Positions 6,176 to 13,990 are shown, numbered from the stretch's first letter. The stretch is 15,926 nt of DNA from JAICJR01 sp036494715 (GCA_036494715.1 DASXNY010000032.1:1-15926); one strand, 5' to 3'. Notes: a model not told the origin generated them from the sequence alone. Program-made: numbers and translations.

Positions 6176-7501
6176 ATGTACGCATCCCCTCAGGAAGCGC
6201 GGCAGCAGCCGCCCGAGGAGTTCGTCTACGTAGCGTGCCTGTACGAGGGCACCGGCATTCAAGAGCCTGACTTCGTTGCGGTGGTCGACGTCAACCCCGA
6301 GTCGGACACCTACTCGCAGATCGTGCACCGCACCCCCATGCCGAACGTTGGGGACGAGCTCCACCACTTCGGCTGGAACGTGTGCTCGTCGGCCTGCCAT
6401 TCGGATCTGGCGCGCGACACGCTCATCGTGCCGGGCTTCCGCAGCTCGCGGATCCACATCGTCGACGTGAGCGACCCGCGCAAGCCCGAGGTCGCGCAGG
6501 TGATCGAGCCCGAGGAGATCAAGGCGAAGACCGGCTACAGCGGACCGCACACCGTGCACTGCATGCCGGGCGACATCGTCACGATCTCGATGCTCGGCGA
6601 CACCGACGGCAACCTGCCCGGCGGCTTCGCGGTGCTCGACTCGAAGGACTTCTCGGTGCTCGGGCGCTGGGAGCTGGACAAGGGCGATCAGGAGTTCATG
6701 TACGACTTCTGGTACTCGCCACGGCACAACGCGCTGATCTCGTCCGAGTGGGGCGCGCCCAACACGTTCAAGGACGGCTTCAACCCCGAGGACGTGGGCG
6801 CCGGCAAGTACGGCAAGCAGCTCCACTTCTGGGACCTCGAGAAGAAGGCGATGATCCAGACGATCGACCTCGGCGCCGAGGGGCTGATCCCGCTCGAGAT
6901 CCGCTGGCAGCACGACCCGGACTCGACGCAGGGCTTCGTCGGCGCCACGCTGTCGAGCAACATCATCCGCTTCTCGAAGAACGGCGAGTGGACCACCGAC
7001 AAGGTGGTCGACGTCGGCAACGAGGAGCTCGAGGGCTGGCCGCTCGAGGGCGGCGTACCGGGGCTGATCACGGACCTCGTGCTGTCGATGGACGACAAGG
7101 ACCTGTTCTTCTCGAACTGGCTCCACGGCGACCTGCGTCACTACGACGTCAGCGACCCGGGCGCGCCGGTGCTGAAGTCGCAGACGTGGCTCGGCGGGCT
7201 GCTCGGCCGTGACGGCGGGCATCCGCTGGCGGAGGGCGCGCTCAACGGCGGGCCGCAGATGATCCAGGCGTCGCTCGATGGCGACCGGGTCTACGTCACC
7301 AACTCGCTCTACTCGACCTGGGACAACCAGTTCTATCCCGACATCCGGGGCTGGATGACCAGGCTGGTGCGAGGCGACGACGGCGAGTTCGCGCTCGACC
7401 CCACGTTCTTCGTGGACTTCACGAAGCTCGACAGCGGGCCGGCGCGCCCGCACGAGATCCACCTGCCGGCGGGCGACTGCACGACGGAGATCTTCCCCTA
7501 G
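6176..7501 (+). CDS. mtoX: Methanethiol oxidase, selenium-binding protein 1 (SELENBP1/SBP56) family
   Basis: This 441-aa protein closely resembles human SELENBP1 over its whole length. Proteins of this family oxidise methanethiol with O2 to formaldehyde, H2O2 and H2S and are thought to need copper. Shared stretches include MPN-x(2)-DELHH-x-GWN (55-68), CSSAC (70-74, around the human CSSC that holds selenium-binding Cys57), YDFWYSPRHN (176-185), GLIPLEIR (236-243), SNWLHGDLR (313-321), NGGPQMIQ (357-364) and a C-terminal HE...GGDC-like end (426-435). Conserved His63, His64, His125, His128, His184, His317 and His426 are the likely metal-ligand pool. No signal peptide is present, unlike the periplasmic Hyphomicrobium enzyme, so a cytoplasmic location is likely. 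It forms an operon with the preceding beta-carbonic anhydrase. No copper chaperone (SCO1/SenC) or MauG-like gene follows, in contrast to proteobacterial mtoX clusters. Confidence 0.9.
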   Translation: MYASPQEARQQPPEEFVYVACLYEGTGIQEPDFVAVVDVNPESDTYSQIVHRTPMPNVGDELHHFGWNVCSSACHSDLARDTLIVPGFRSSRIHIVDVSDPRKPEVAQVIEPEEIKAKTGYSGPHTVHCMPGDIVTISMLGDTDGNLPGGFAVLDSKDFSVLGRWELDKGDQEFMYDFWYSPRHNALISSEWGAPNTFKDGFNPEDVGAGKYGKQLHFWDLEKKAMIQTIDLGAEGLIPLEIRWQHDPDSTQGFVGATLSSNIIRFSKNGEWTTDKVVDVGNEELEGWPLEGGVPGLITDLVLSMDDKDLFFSNWLHGDLRHYDVSDPGAPVLKSQTWLGGLLGRDGGHPLAEGALNGGPQMIQASLDGDRVYVTNSLYSTWDNQFYPDIRGWMTRLVRGDDGEFALDPTFFVDFTKLDSGPARPHEIHLPAGDCTTEIFP

Positions 7502-7521
7502 GCGGGGGGAGGTCTCCGTTG

Positions 7522-7539
7522 ATTCACCGGTCGTTCACG
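7522..7539 (+). promoter_or_regulatory. Putative PHO box (PhoP direct repeats) upstream of the phosphoesterase
   Basis: ATTCACC (7522-7528) and GTTCACG (7533-7539) start exactly 11 bp apart. The Streptomyces/actinobacterial PhoP box is built of 11-bp units of the form GTTCACC-N4. The site lies about 105 bp before a secreted phosphoesterase gene, a typical phosphate-starvation target. Two units match; a third is not clear. The rest of the 7502-7644 gap shows GC-rich inverted repeats (CTCCACGGAG, CTCCGCGGAG) but no convincing -10/-35 pair. Confidence 0.5.
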
Positions 7540-7644
7540 ACTCGGCAACGCTGAGGGCGACGCCGAGCTGAAGACTTTGCCTCCTGCTCCACGGAGCCGC
7601 CTCCGCGGAGACAAATCGATCTTTCGAGAGCCCAAGGAGGCTTG

Positions 7645-9429
7645 ATGCCCAAGAAAGCAGTTGCGCTGCTCGCCGTGCTGGTCGCGGCGCTGGCTGTCGT
7701 GACAGCCGCAACGGCCAAGACGCATCACCAGCATCGTCATTCGTCCCGCATCCGCGGTGCGGCCGGAACCGCCACGCCGATCAAGCACGTGGTCGTGATC
7801 TTCCAGGAGAACGTCTCGTTCGACCATTACTTCGGCACCTATCCGCACGCCAACGGACTGGCCAACACCCCGGGCGCCGGTGGTCACGGAAACCTCCTGA
7901 ACAACAACCCCAATACCGACGCGGCCGGTCACCAGCTCAACCCACGCAGGCTCGATCCCAACAACATCAACGACATCCTCACCTGCGACCAGGACCACGA
8001 CTACAACGACGAGCAAAAGGCCTTCGACGGCGGCAAGATGGACAAGTTCGCCACCACCGTGGGCACGGTCACCGGCAAGAGCCCGACGGGTCAGCCGTGC
8101 CAGGCCGGCGACGTCATGAACTACTACGACGGCAAGACCGTCACCGCGCTCTGGAACTACGCTAAGTCGTTCTCGCTGAGCGACAACTCGTTCGGCACCA
8201 CGTTCGGTCCGTCGGCGCCGGGCGCGATCAACCTGGCAGCGGGCAACACCGGCGGCGTCGGGCTCACGATCAACGGCGCCGACACAGACGGCGACACCGT
8301 GCCGGACGGCAAGGGCGGGCGCTCCCTGATCGAGGATGCTCAGCCCTACTACGACGACTGCTCGACGCGCGATGCGGTGTCCCTGACCGGCGCCAACATC
8401 GGCGACGAGCTGAACGCCGCGGGCCTGAGCTGGGGTTGGTTCCAGGGCGGCTTCCGGCCGACCACCAGTTTCGCCACGGCGACCGCCGGCAGCCCGCAGC
8501 CAACGAGCACGTTCACGCCCGACGAGTTCAAGGGCAAGTTCGCGACAGCACCGGCGAGCGATCAGGGGCTCTGCAACGCGGTGCACCCGGTCGGCCCGGC
8601 AGTGGGAGGCACCGGTGGCACGACCGCCGGCCCGACGAATTACGGCAACAAGGACGACTACATCGCCCACCACGAGCCGTTCCAGTACTACGCGTCGACG
8701 GCCAACCCGCACCACCTGCCGCCCGCGTCGCTGAACGCGATCGGCACTGACACGCAGACGATGGTGGGCGGAAAGCCGCAGTTCGATACCGCCAACCACC
8801 AGTACGACACGAGCGATTTCGACGCGCTCGTGGCGGGCATCAACCACGGCTTCGTGTCCCCGGATCGCCTGCCGGCGCTGAGCCTCGTGAAGGCGCCCGG
8901 GTACGAGGACGGCCACGCGGCCTACTCGGACCCGCTCGACGAGCAGGAGTTCATCGTGCGTGAGATCAACGCGCTCGAGCACACGCCGGACTGGTCGAGC
9001 ACCGCCGTCGTGATCTCCTACGACGACTCTGACGGGTACTACGACCACGTGTTCAGCGGCGTGCACAACCCGTCGGACACGTCGGCGGTGGCCACCCCGC
9101 CCGGTCCGCAGGATTTCCTCAGCGGCACCGGGCTCTGTGGCGACGCTAGCCATACGCGGCTGGCCGGCGAGAACGGCCGCTGCGGCTACGGGCCGCGGCT
9201 GCCGCTGCTCGTGATCTCACCCTGGGCGAAGCAGGGACGCATCGATCACACGCTCACGGACCAGAGCTCGATCATCAAGTTCGTGGAGGACAACTGGCAT
9301 CTGCCCAGGATTCCAGGGTCCTTCGACGCCATCGCCGGCTCGCTGAATCACATGCTCGACTTCAGCGGACACCCGGCCAAGCCATTGTTCCTCGACCCAA
9401 CCACGGGCCAGCCGGAGCCAGGGCTCTAG
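7645..9429 (+). CDS. Secreted phosphoesterase (phospholipase C / acid phosphatase family, PF04185)
   Basis: This is an exported hydrolase of phosphate esters, 594 aa. Residues 1-24 form a signal peptide (MPKK, then a hydrophobic core, then TAATA). The family signature HVVVIFQENVSFDHYFGTYP starts at residue 48; its Glu55-Asn56 and Asp60-His61 are typical metal and catalytic positions. Further conserved blocks are GYEDGHAAYSDPLDEQEF (419-436), VVISYDDSDGYYDHV (455-469) and LPLLVISPWAKQGRIDHT (519-536). The substrate could be phospholipids, phosphomonoesters or teichoic-acid-like polymers; sequence alone does not decide. ATG 7645 has AAGGAGG at 7634-7640; a TTG immediately before it is too close to that site. 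The gene has its own upstream region with a PHO-box-like repeat, so it is probably induced by phosphate starvation. A strong hairpin follows at 9451-9485. Confidence 0.9.
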   Translation: MPKKAVALLAVLVAALAVVTAATAKTHHQHRHSSRIRGAAGTATPIKHVVVIFQENVSFDHYFGTYPHANGLANTPGAGGHGNLLNNNPNTDAAGHQLNPRRLDPNNINDILTCDQDHDYNDEQKAFDGGKMDKFATTVGTVTGKSPTGQPCQAGDVMNYYDGKTVTALWNYAKSFSLSDNSFGTTFGPSAPGAINLAAGNTGGVGLTINGADTDGDTVPDGKGGRSLIEDAQPYYDDCSTRDAVSLTGANIGDELNAAGLSWGWFQGGFRPTTSFATATAGSPQPTSTFTPDEFKGKFATAPASDQGLCNAVHPVGPAVGGTGGTTAGPTNYGNKDDYIAHHEPFQYYASTANPHHLPPASLNAIGTDTQTMVGGKPQFDTANHQYDTSDFDALVAGINHGFVSPDRLPALSLVKAPGYEDGHAAYSDPLDEQEFIVREINALEHTPDWSSTAVVISYDDSDGYYDHVFSGVHNPSDTSAVATPPGPQDFLSGTGLCGDASHTRLAGENGRCGYGPRLPLLVISPWAKQGRIDHTLTDQSSIIKFVEDNWHLPRIPGSFDAIAGSLNHMLDFSGHPAKPLFLDPTTGQPEPGL

Positions 9430-9450
9430 GCCTCCTCGGCGGCTGACAAA

Positions 9451-9485
9451 ACGGGCCCCGGGGGCGGACCTTCCCCGGGGCCCGT
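9451..9485. terminator. Bidirectional hairpin terminator between convergent genes
   Basis: ACGGGCCCCGGGG (9451-9463) pairs perfectly with CCCCGGGGCCCGT (9473-9485) around a 9-base loop, giving a 13-bp GC stem. On the minus strand the stem is followed by TTTT (from AAAA at 9449-9452), so it is better as an intrinsic terminator for the exporter gene. On the plus strand it lacks a T-run but would still serve the phosphoesterase gene. Confidence 0.8.
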
Positions 9486-9492
9486 GCCGTTC

Positions 9493-10383
9493 TCAGGCGT
9501 CGATCGGAGCGGTCGCGCGGGCGCCGCGCGTGGCGCCGACGCTGGCGCTCACGACGAGCGCGATCGCGACCACGTCCACCGTGCTCAGGTCCTGGCCGAT
9601 AACGATGAAACCGGCGAGCGCCGCCATCGCGGGCTCGATGCTCATCAGCACCCCGAACACGCCTGGCCGGATGCGCCGCAGCGCCTCGAGCTCGAGCGAG
9701 TAGGGCACCACCGAGCTGAGCAGCGCCACGCCAAAGCCCACCGCGAGCAGGCGCGGCTCGAGCAGGTGCGAGCCGGCGTCGGCTATCCCGAGCGGGATCA
9801 GCGGGAGGGTGCCGATCGCCATCGCCATGGCGAGCGCGCCGCCGCCGCTGAAGCGCTGCCCCACGCGCGCGTTGATGAGGATGTAGGAGGCCCAGAGGAC
9901 CGCGGCCCCGAGGGCGAAGAGCATGCCGGTGAGGTCGGGCGCGCCGACGCCACCGAGCAGGAGCACTCCCGCGCCGGCCAGCGCCGCCCAGAGCAGGTCG
10001 AGCCGCGAGCGCGAGAGGGCGATCGCCACGCCCAGCGGGCCGATGAACTCGATCGTGACGGCGATGCCGAGGTGGATGCGGTCGAGCGCCTCGTAGAAAC
10101 AGAGGTTCATAAACGCCAGCGAGAGGCCGAAGAGGGCGACGAGCCTGAGATCGGCGCGCGTGTGCTCGCCGGGCTTGGGCCGCCATATCGCCCACAGCAC
10201 GATCGCCGCGAACAGCACGCGCAGGAACACCGTGCCGGATGGGCCGAGGTCACCGAACAGCTTGGTGGCGAAGGCCGCGCCGGTCTGCACCGAGGCGATC
10301 CCGACCACCAGGAGGCCAGGCGCCGGCACCCGGTCGAACACCGACGGGGGCTGCTCGACAGTGGCGCGGGCCTGGGCTTGCAT
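9493..10383 (-). CDS. rhtA: EamA/DMT-family exporter, RhtA-like (threonine/homoserine efflux type)
   Basis: This inner-membrane transporter has 296 aa and about ten hydrophobic segments, arranged as two EamA repeats (about 20-145 and 155-285). It matches what I recall of E. coli RhtA, an exporter of threonine and homoserine, at several places: ASVQTGAAFATKLF near residue 30, LGIAVTIEFIGPLGVAI near 105, DLTGMLFALGAAVLWASYIL near 150, VVPYSLELEALRRI near 225 and GVLMSIEPAMAALAGFIVIG near 243. The energy source in this family is usually the proton gradient. The true substrate is not certain, since EamA proteins vary widely. ATG 10383 is used, without an evident Shine-Dalgarno. The gene is divergent from the moaDE gene with only 31 bp between the starts and ends just before a strong hairpin. 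Confidence 0.85.
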   Translation of the reverse strand: MQAQARATVEQPPSVFDRVPAPGLLVVGIASVQTGAAFATKLFGDLGPSGTVFLRVLFAAIVLWAIWRPKPGEHTRADLRLVALFGLSLAFMNLCFYEALDRIHLGIAVTIEFIGPLGVAIALSRSRLDLLWAALAGAGVLLLGGVGAPDLTGMLFALGAAVLWASYILINARVGQRFSGGGALAMAMAIGTLPLIPLGIADAGSHLLEPRLLAVGFGVALLSSVVPYSLELEALRRIRPGVFGVLMSIEPAMAALAGFIVIGQDLSTVDVVAIALVVSASVGATRGARATAPIDA

Positions 10384-10414
10384 CGCTGGTCCACGCTAGC
10401 TGCTCGCCACTAGC

Positions 10415-11062
10415 ATGGCTCGAATGGAGGTCACCGTGCGGCTGTTCGCCATGCTGCGCGAGCGCGCGGGCGCCCGCGAGGTCACGCTCTCGCTGCCCGA
10501 CGGCGCGCGCGTGAGCGACGCGCTGGCCGAGCTCGGCTCGATCGCAGAGGGCCTGCCGCTCGTGATGGCGGTGAACCGGGAGTACGCCGACGAGGACCAG
10601 GTGCTCGACGCCGGCGACGAGCTCGCGCTGATCCCGCCGGTGAGCGGCGGCGAGGCCGCCATACAGCACGTGCGCGTGACGGGCGAGCCGCTGTCGCTGT
10701 CGTCGCTCGTTGAGCGCGTGCGCGATCCGCGCGCCGGCGCGGTCGTGACCTTCGAGGGCGTGACGCGCGAGGTGGAGAAGCTCGAGTACGAGGCCTACGC
10801 GGAGATGGCCGAGGCGAAGATGGCCGCGATCGTGGCGGAGGCGGTGGAGCGCCACGGGCTCTGCGCCGCGGCGGCGGAGCACCGCGTGGGCGACGTGCCC
10901 CTGTCCGAGCCGAGCGTGGCCGTGGCCGTATCCGCGGCCCACCGCGGCGAGGCGTTCGCGGGCGCGCGCGAGATCATCGACCGGCTGAAGGCCGAGGCTC
11001 CGATCTGGAAGAAGGAGGTCGAGGGTGGAGAAGGGCGCTGGGTCGAGGGAACAAAGCCCTGA
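10415..11062 (+). CDS. moaX: MoaD-MoaE fusion, molybdopterin synthase
   Basis: This protein joins both subunits of molybdopterin synthase, which adds the two dithiolene sulfurs to precursor Z (cPMP) during molybdenum-cofactor synthesis. Residues 4-79 are MoaD, a ubiquitin-like sulfur carrier ending in Gly78-Gly79 (PPVSGG). Residues 83-215 are MoaE, with Arg118, AAHRGEAF (175-182) and the catalytic pair Lys192/Lys199 in LKAEAPIWKKE, which correspond to E. coli Lys119 and Lys126. MoaD works through a thiocarboxylate on a free C-terminal glycine, so the fusion should need cleavage after Gly79, as reported for mycobacterial MoaX. The loop after Arg118 (REVEKLEYEAY) is about 7-8 residues shorter than in E. 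coli MoaE. Starts at ATG 10415 or ATG 10424 are both possible and neither has a Shine-Dalgarno. It is the first gene of an operon with selA and selB. Confidence 0.92.
   Translation: MARMEVTVRLFAMLRERAGAREVTLSLPDGARVSDALAELGSIAEGLPLVMAVNREYADEDQVLDAGDELALIPPVSGGEAAIQHVRVTGEPLSLSSLVERVRDPRAGAVVTFEGVTREVEKLEYEAYAEMAEAKMAAIVAEAVERHGLCAAAAEHRVGDVPLSEPSVAVAVSAAHRGEAFAGAREIIDRLKAEAPIWKKEVEGGEGRWVEGTKP
11012..11018 (+). promoter_or_regulatory. Shine-Dalgarno AAGGAGG setting the GTG start of selA
   Basis: AAGGAGG ends 6 bases before GTG 11025, inside the moaDE coding sequence. This supports the 38-bp overlap and the GTG as the true selA start. Confidence 0.8.
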
Positions 11063-12404
11063 CCTGAACGCGCTGCTGCGCGAGCTGCCCTCGGTGGACG
11101 AGCTGGCCGCGCGGCTCGGGGGCGTGCCGCACGCGCTGGCGGTCGCGGCGGCACGCGCCGTGATCGGCGCGCGGCGCACGGCGCTCGCGGCGGGGGAGGC
11201 GGCGCCCGGCGAGCAAGACCTCGAGCTCGCTGCCCGCGACTGGCTCGGCGCCGCCGGGCGCCCCAGCCTGCGCCAGGTGATCAACGCCACCGGCGTGATC
11301 GTGCACACCAACCTCGGCCGCGCCCCCTTGGCGCCCGCCGCCGCGGCTGCCGCCGGCGCGGCCGGCCACGGCTACTCCAACCTCGAGTACGACCTCGAGC
11401 GCGGCGAGCGCGGCTCGCGCCAGGCGCACGTCGAGGAGCTGCTGCGCGAGCTCACCGGGGCCGAGGCGGCGCTGGTGGTGAACAACTGCGCGGCCGCGGT
11501 GCTGCTGGCCTCCGCGGCGCTGGCCGCGGGGCGCGAGCTGATCGTCTCGCGCGGCCAGCTCGTGGAGATCGGCGGCTCCTTCCGCGTGCCCGACGTGGTG
11601 GCCCAGTCCGGCGCCCGGCTCGTGGAGGTGGGCACGACCAACCGCACGCGCCTGTCCGACTACGAGCGCGCGATCGGCCCGGACACAGGCGCGCTGATGC
11701 GCGCGCACCAGTCCAACTTCCGCACGCTCGGCTTCGTCGAGGAGGTCGAGATCGAGCCGCTCTGCGGGCTCGGCGTGCCGGTGATCGACGACGTCGGCTC
11801 CGGCGCCCTCGCCGAGCGCGTGCCCGAGCTGGCCGACGAGCCGCCGGTGCGGCGCTCGGTTGCGGCCGGCTGCGCGGTGACCTGCTTCTCGGGCGACAAG
11901 CTGCTCGGCGGCCCGCAGGCCGGCCTCATGGCCGGCACGCGCGAAGCGATCGAGCGGTGCCGCAAGCAGCCGCTCGCCCGTGCGCTGCGGATCGACAAGC
12001 TCTCGCTCGCCGCGCTCGAGGCCACGCTGCGGATCTACCGCGACCCGGCCGGGGCGCTGCGGGAGGTCCCGGTGCTGCGGATGCTCACCGCCGGCGAGGA
12101 GGAGCTGGCCGCGCGCGCCGAGCTGATGCGTTCTGCGCTGGCCGACGCCGGTATCGACGCGCAGGTGATCACGGCCGCCGCTAAGGTGGGCGGCGGCGCG
12201 CTGCCGCTGCTCGAGTTGTCGGGTCCCGTGTGCGCCGTCGATCCGGCGCCGCTGTCGCTCGACGAGCTGGCGCGCCGGCTGCGTGCCGGCGATCCGCCCG
12301 TGATTGGCCGCGCCCGCCAGGGCTGGCTGCTGCTCGACCCGCGCACGCTCGACGACGCGGATGCGGAGACGGCGGCGGGCGGCGTGATCGCGTCGGTCCG
12401 GTAG
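11025..12404 (+). CDS. selA: L-seryl-tRNA(Sec) selenium transferase
   Basis: SelA is a pyridoxal-phosphate enzyme that converts Ser-tRNA(Sec) to selenocysteinyl-tRNA(Sec) using selenophosphate. The protein is 459 aa, near the family length (about 460). The N-terminal tRNA-binding helical part includes LNALLRELPSVDELA. RQVINATGVIVHTNLGRAPL (83-102) is a family hallmark. The cofactor lysine is Lys292 in CFSGDKLLGGPQAG, matching E. coli Lys295, and VIDDVGSGAL (253-262) lies in the cofactor pocket. Translation starts at GTG 11025, inside the end of the moaDE gene, behind a strong Shine-Dalgarno. selB follows after 11 bases. SelD, which makes selenophosphate, and the tRNA(Sec) gene are not in the window. 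The protein is a cytoplasmic homo-decamer in characterised bacteria. Confidence 0.96.
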   Translation: MEKGAGSREQSPDLNALLRELPSVDELAARLGGVPHALAVAAARAVIGARRTALAAGEAAPGEQDLELAARDWLGAAGRPSLRQVINATGVIVHTNLGRAPLAPAAAAAAGAAGHGYSNLEYDLERGERGSRQAHVEELLRELTGAEAALVVNNCAAAVLLASAALAAGRELIVSRGQLVEIGGSFRVPDVVAQSGARLVEVGTTNRTRLSDYERAIGPDTGALMRAHQSNFRTLGFVEEVEIEPLCGLGVPVIDDVGSGALAERVPELADEPPVRRSVAAGCAVTCFSGDKLLGGPQAGLMAGTREAIERCRKQPLARALRIDKLSLAALEATLRIYRDPAGALREVPVLRMLTAGEEELAARAELMRSALADAGIDAQVITAAAKVGGGALPLLELSGPVCAVDPAPLSLDELARRLRAGDPPVIGRARQGWLLLDPRTLDDADAETAAGGVIASVR

Positions 12405-12415
12405 CCCTCGTCCCG

Positions 12416-13990
12416 ATGGCTACATCTCAACGCCGCGACCAGCCGCTCACGCTAGGAACCGCCGGACACATCGACCACGGCAAGACAGCCCTGGTTGATG
12501 CGCTTACGGGCAAGAACACGGATCGGCTGCCGGAGGAGCGGTCCCGCGGCATATCAATCGAGCTCGGCTACGCGCCACTTTCGCTGCCGAGCGGCAGGCA
12601 GCTCTCGCTGGTGGACGTGCCCGGGCACGAGCGCTTCGTACGCACGATGGTGGCCGGGGCGTCCGGGATCGACCTTTTCCTCATGTGCGTGGCCGCCGAC
12701 GACGGCGTGATGCCGCAGACGCGCGAGCACCTCACGGTGCTCCGCCAGCTCGGCGTGGACGCCGGCGTCGTGGCGTTGACGAAGGCGGACATCGGCGAGC
12801 CCGAGCTCGTCGCCGAGGAGGTGGCGGAACTGATGCCGGGGGTCGAGACCGTGCGCGTGTCGGCACTGAAGCGCACCGGCCTGAACGAGCTGCTGGCGGC
12901 CCTGGACCGGGTGGCCGGCAGGCTGCCGGGGCGCGGATCGGACGAAGCCGCCCCGCCGCGCCTCCACCTCGACCGCTCGTTCACGCTGCGCGGCATCGGC
13001 ACCGTGGTCACCGGCACGCTCTGGTCGGGCTCGATCGGACAGGGCGACAGCGTGCGCGTACTGCCGCGCGAGCTCAGCGCGCGCGTGCGCTCGGTGCAGG
13101 TGCACGACCAGCCGGTCGAGCGGGCGGAGGCGGGCCAGCGCGTGGCGCTCAACCTCGTCGGCGTCGGCTGGCGCGAGCTCGGGCGCGGCGACCTCGTCAC
13201 CTCGGCGGACTCCGGCATCGCGCCCACCTACCTCGTGGACGCCGCGCTGTCGCTCGAGCCGGGCGCGCGGCCGCTCGTGCGCGGGACGCGCGTGCACGTG
13301 CATCACGGCACGCGCGAGGCGCCGGCGCGCGTGGTGCCGCTCGACGCCGACGAGCTCGCGCCGGGCGGGCGCGGCTACGCGCAGCTGCGGCTCGAGGCGC
13401 CGCTCGTGCCGGTGGCCGGCGACCGCCTGATCATCCGCCAGCTGGCGCCGCCCGACACCGTGGCCGGCGGTGTCGTGATCGACGCGCATCCGCGCAAGCA
13501 CGGCGCGTCCGCCGAGCTGGTGGAGCGCCTCGAAGCGCTCGAGCGGGGCGAGCCGCTGCCCGCGGAGCCCGCCCCCGCCGCGCCCGAGCTGCCGCCAGAG
13601 GCGGAGCCCGCCCCGCCGCCGCCGCTCGACGCGGCGGCGCTGCAGCTCGCCGCGCTGTTGCGCTCAGATGGCCGCGAGCCGCGCACGGACAACGAGCTGG
13701 CGGAGGCCGCCGGGCTGTCGAGTGCCGAGGCGGCCGAGCGCCTGCGCCGCCTCGCCGACGCAGGGCAGGCGGTGCGCGTGGCGCGCAACCTGCACTTCCA
13801 CCCGGAGCCGCTGGCCGAGCTCGAGGCGCGCGTGATCGCCCTCTGCGAGCGGGACGGCAGCGCCACGATCGCGTCGGTGCGCGACGAGCTCGGCACCTCG
13901 CGCAAGTACGCGCAGGCGCTGCTCGAACACCTCGACGGCGAGAAGATCACCCGCCGGGTGGGCGACGCCCACACGCTGCGCAGGCGCTAG
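12416..13990 (+). CDS. selB: Selenocysteine-specific elongation factor SelB
   Basis: SelB is the GTPase that brings Sec-tRNA(Sec) to UGA codons marked by a SECIS hairpin in the mRNA. The protein has 524 aa from ATG 12416; the frame stays open upstream but that part is selA in another frame. GTPase motifs are G1 GHIDHGKT (17-24), G2-region RGISIEL (44-50), G3 DVPGHE (67-72) and G4 TKAD (122-125). Domain 2 (RSFTLRGIGTVVTGTLWSG) and domain 3 follow to about residue 360. A proline/alanine/glutamate-rich linker (about 378-404) leads to roughly two winged-helix modules (about 406-524), fewer than the four in E. coli SelB (614 aa). The C-terminal module, which binds the SECIS RNA, seems kept (residues 465-524). 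The stop codon overlaps the stop of the convergent glycosyltransferase gene in the sequence CTAG. Confidence 0.95.
   Translation: MATSQRRDQPLTLGTAGHIDHGKTALVDALTGKNTDRLPEERSRGISIELGYAPLSLPSGRQLSLVDVPGHERFVRTMVAGASGIDLFLMCVAADDGVMPQTREHLTVLRQLGVDAGVVALTKADIGEPELVAEEVAELMPGVETVRVSALKRTGLNELLAALDRVAGRLPGRGSDEAAPPRLHLDRSFTLRGIGTVVTGTLWSGSIGQGDSVRVLPRELSARVRSVQVHDQPVERAEAGQRVALNLVGVGWRELGRGDLVTSADSGIAPTYLVDAALSLEPGARPLVRGTRVHVHHGTREAPARVVPLDADELAPGGRGYAQLRLEAPLVPVAGDRLIIRQLAPPDTVAGGVVIDAHPRKHGASAELVERLEALERGEPLPAEPAPAAPELPPEAEPAPPPPLDAAALQLAALLRSDGREPRTDNELAEAAGLSSAEAAERLRRLADAGQAVRVARNLHFHPEPLAELEARVIALCERDGSATIASVRDELGTSRKYAQALLEHLDGEKITRRVGDAHTLRRR

Noticed and set aside
5681..13990. A single selenium theme linking the 'selenium-binding protein' (6176-7501) with selA and selB
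   Set aside because: The SELENBP1 name reflects bound selenium in the animal protein; the bacterial family is methanethiol oxidase and needs no selenocysteine. The genes lie in separate operons with two unrelated genes between them.
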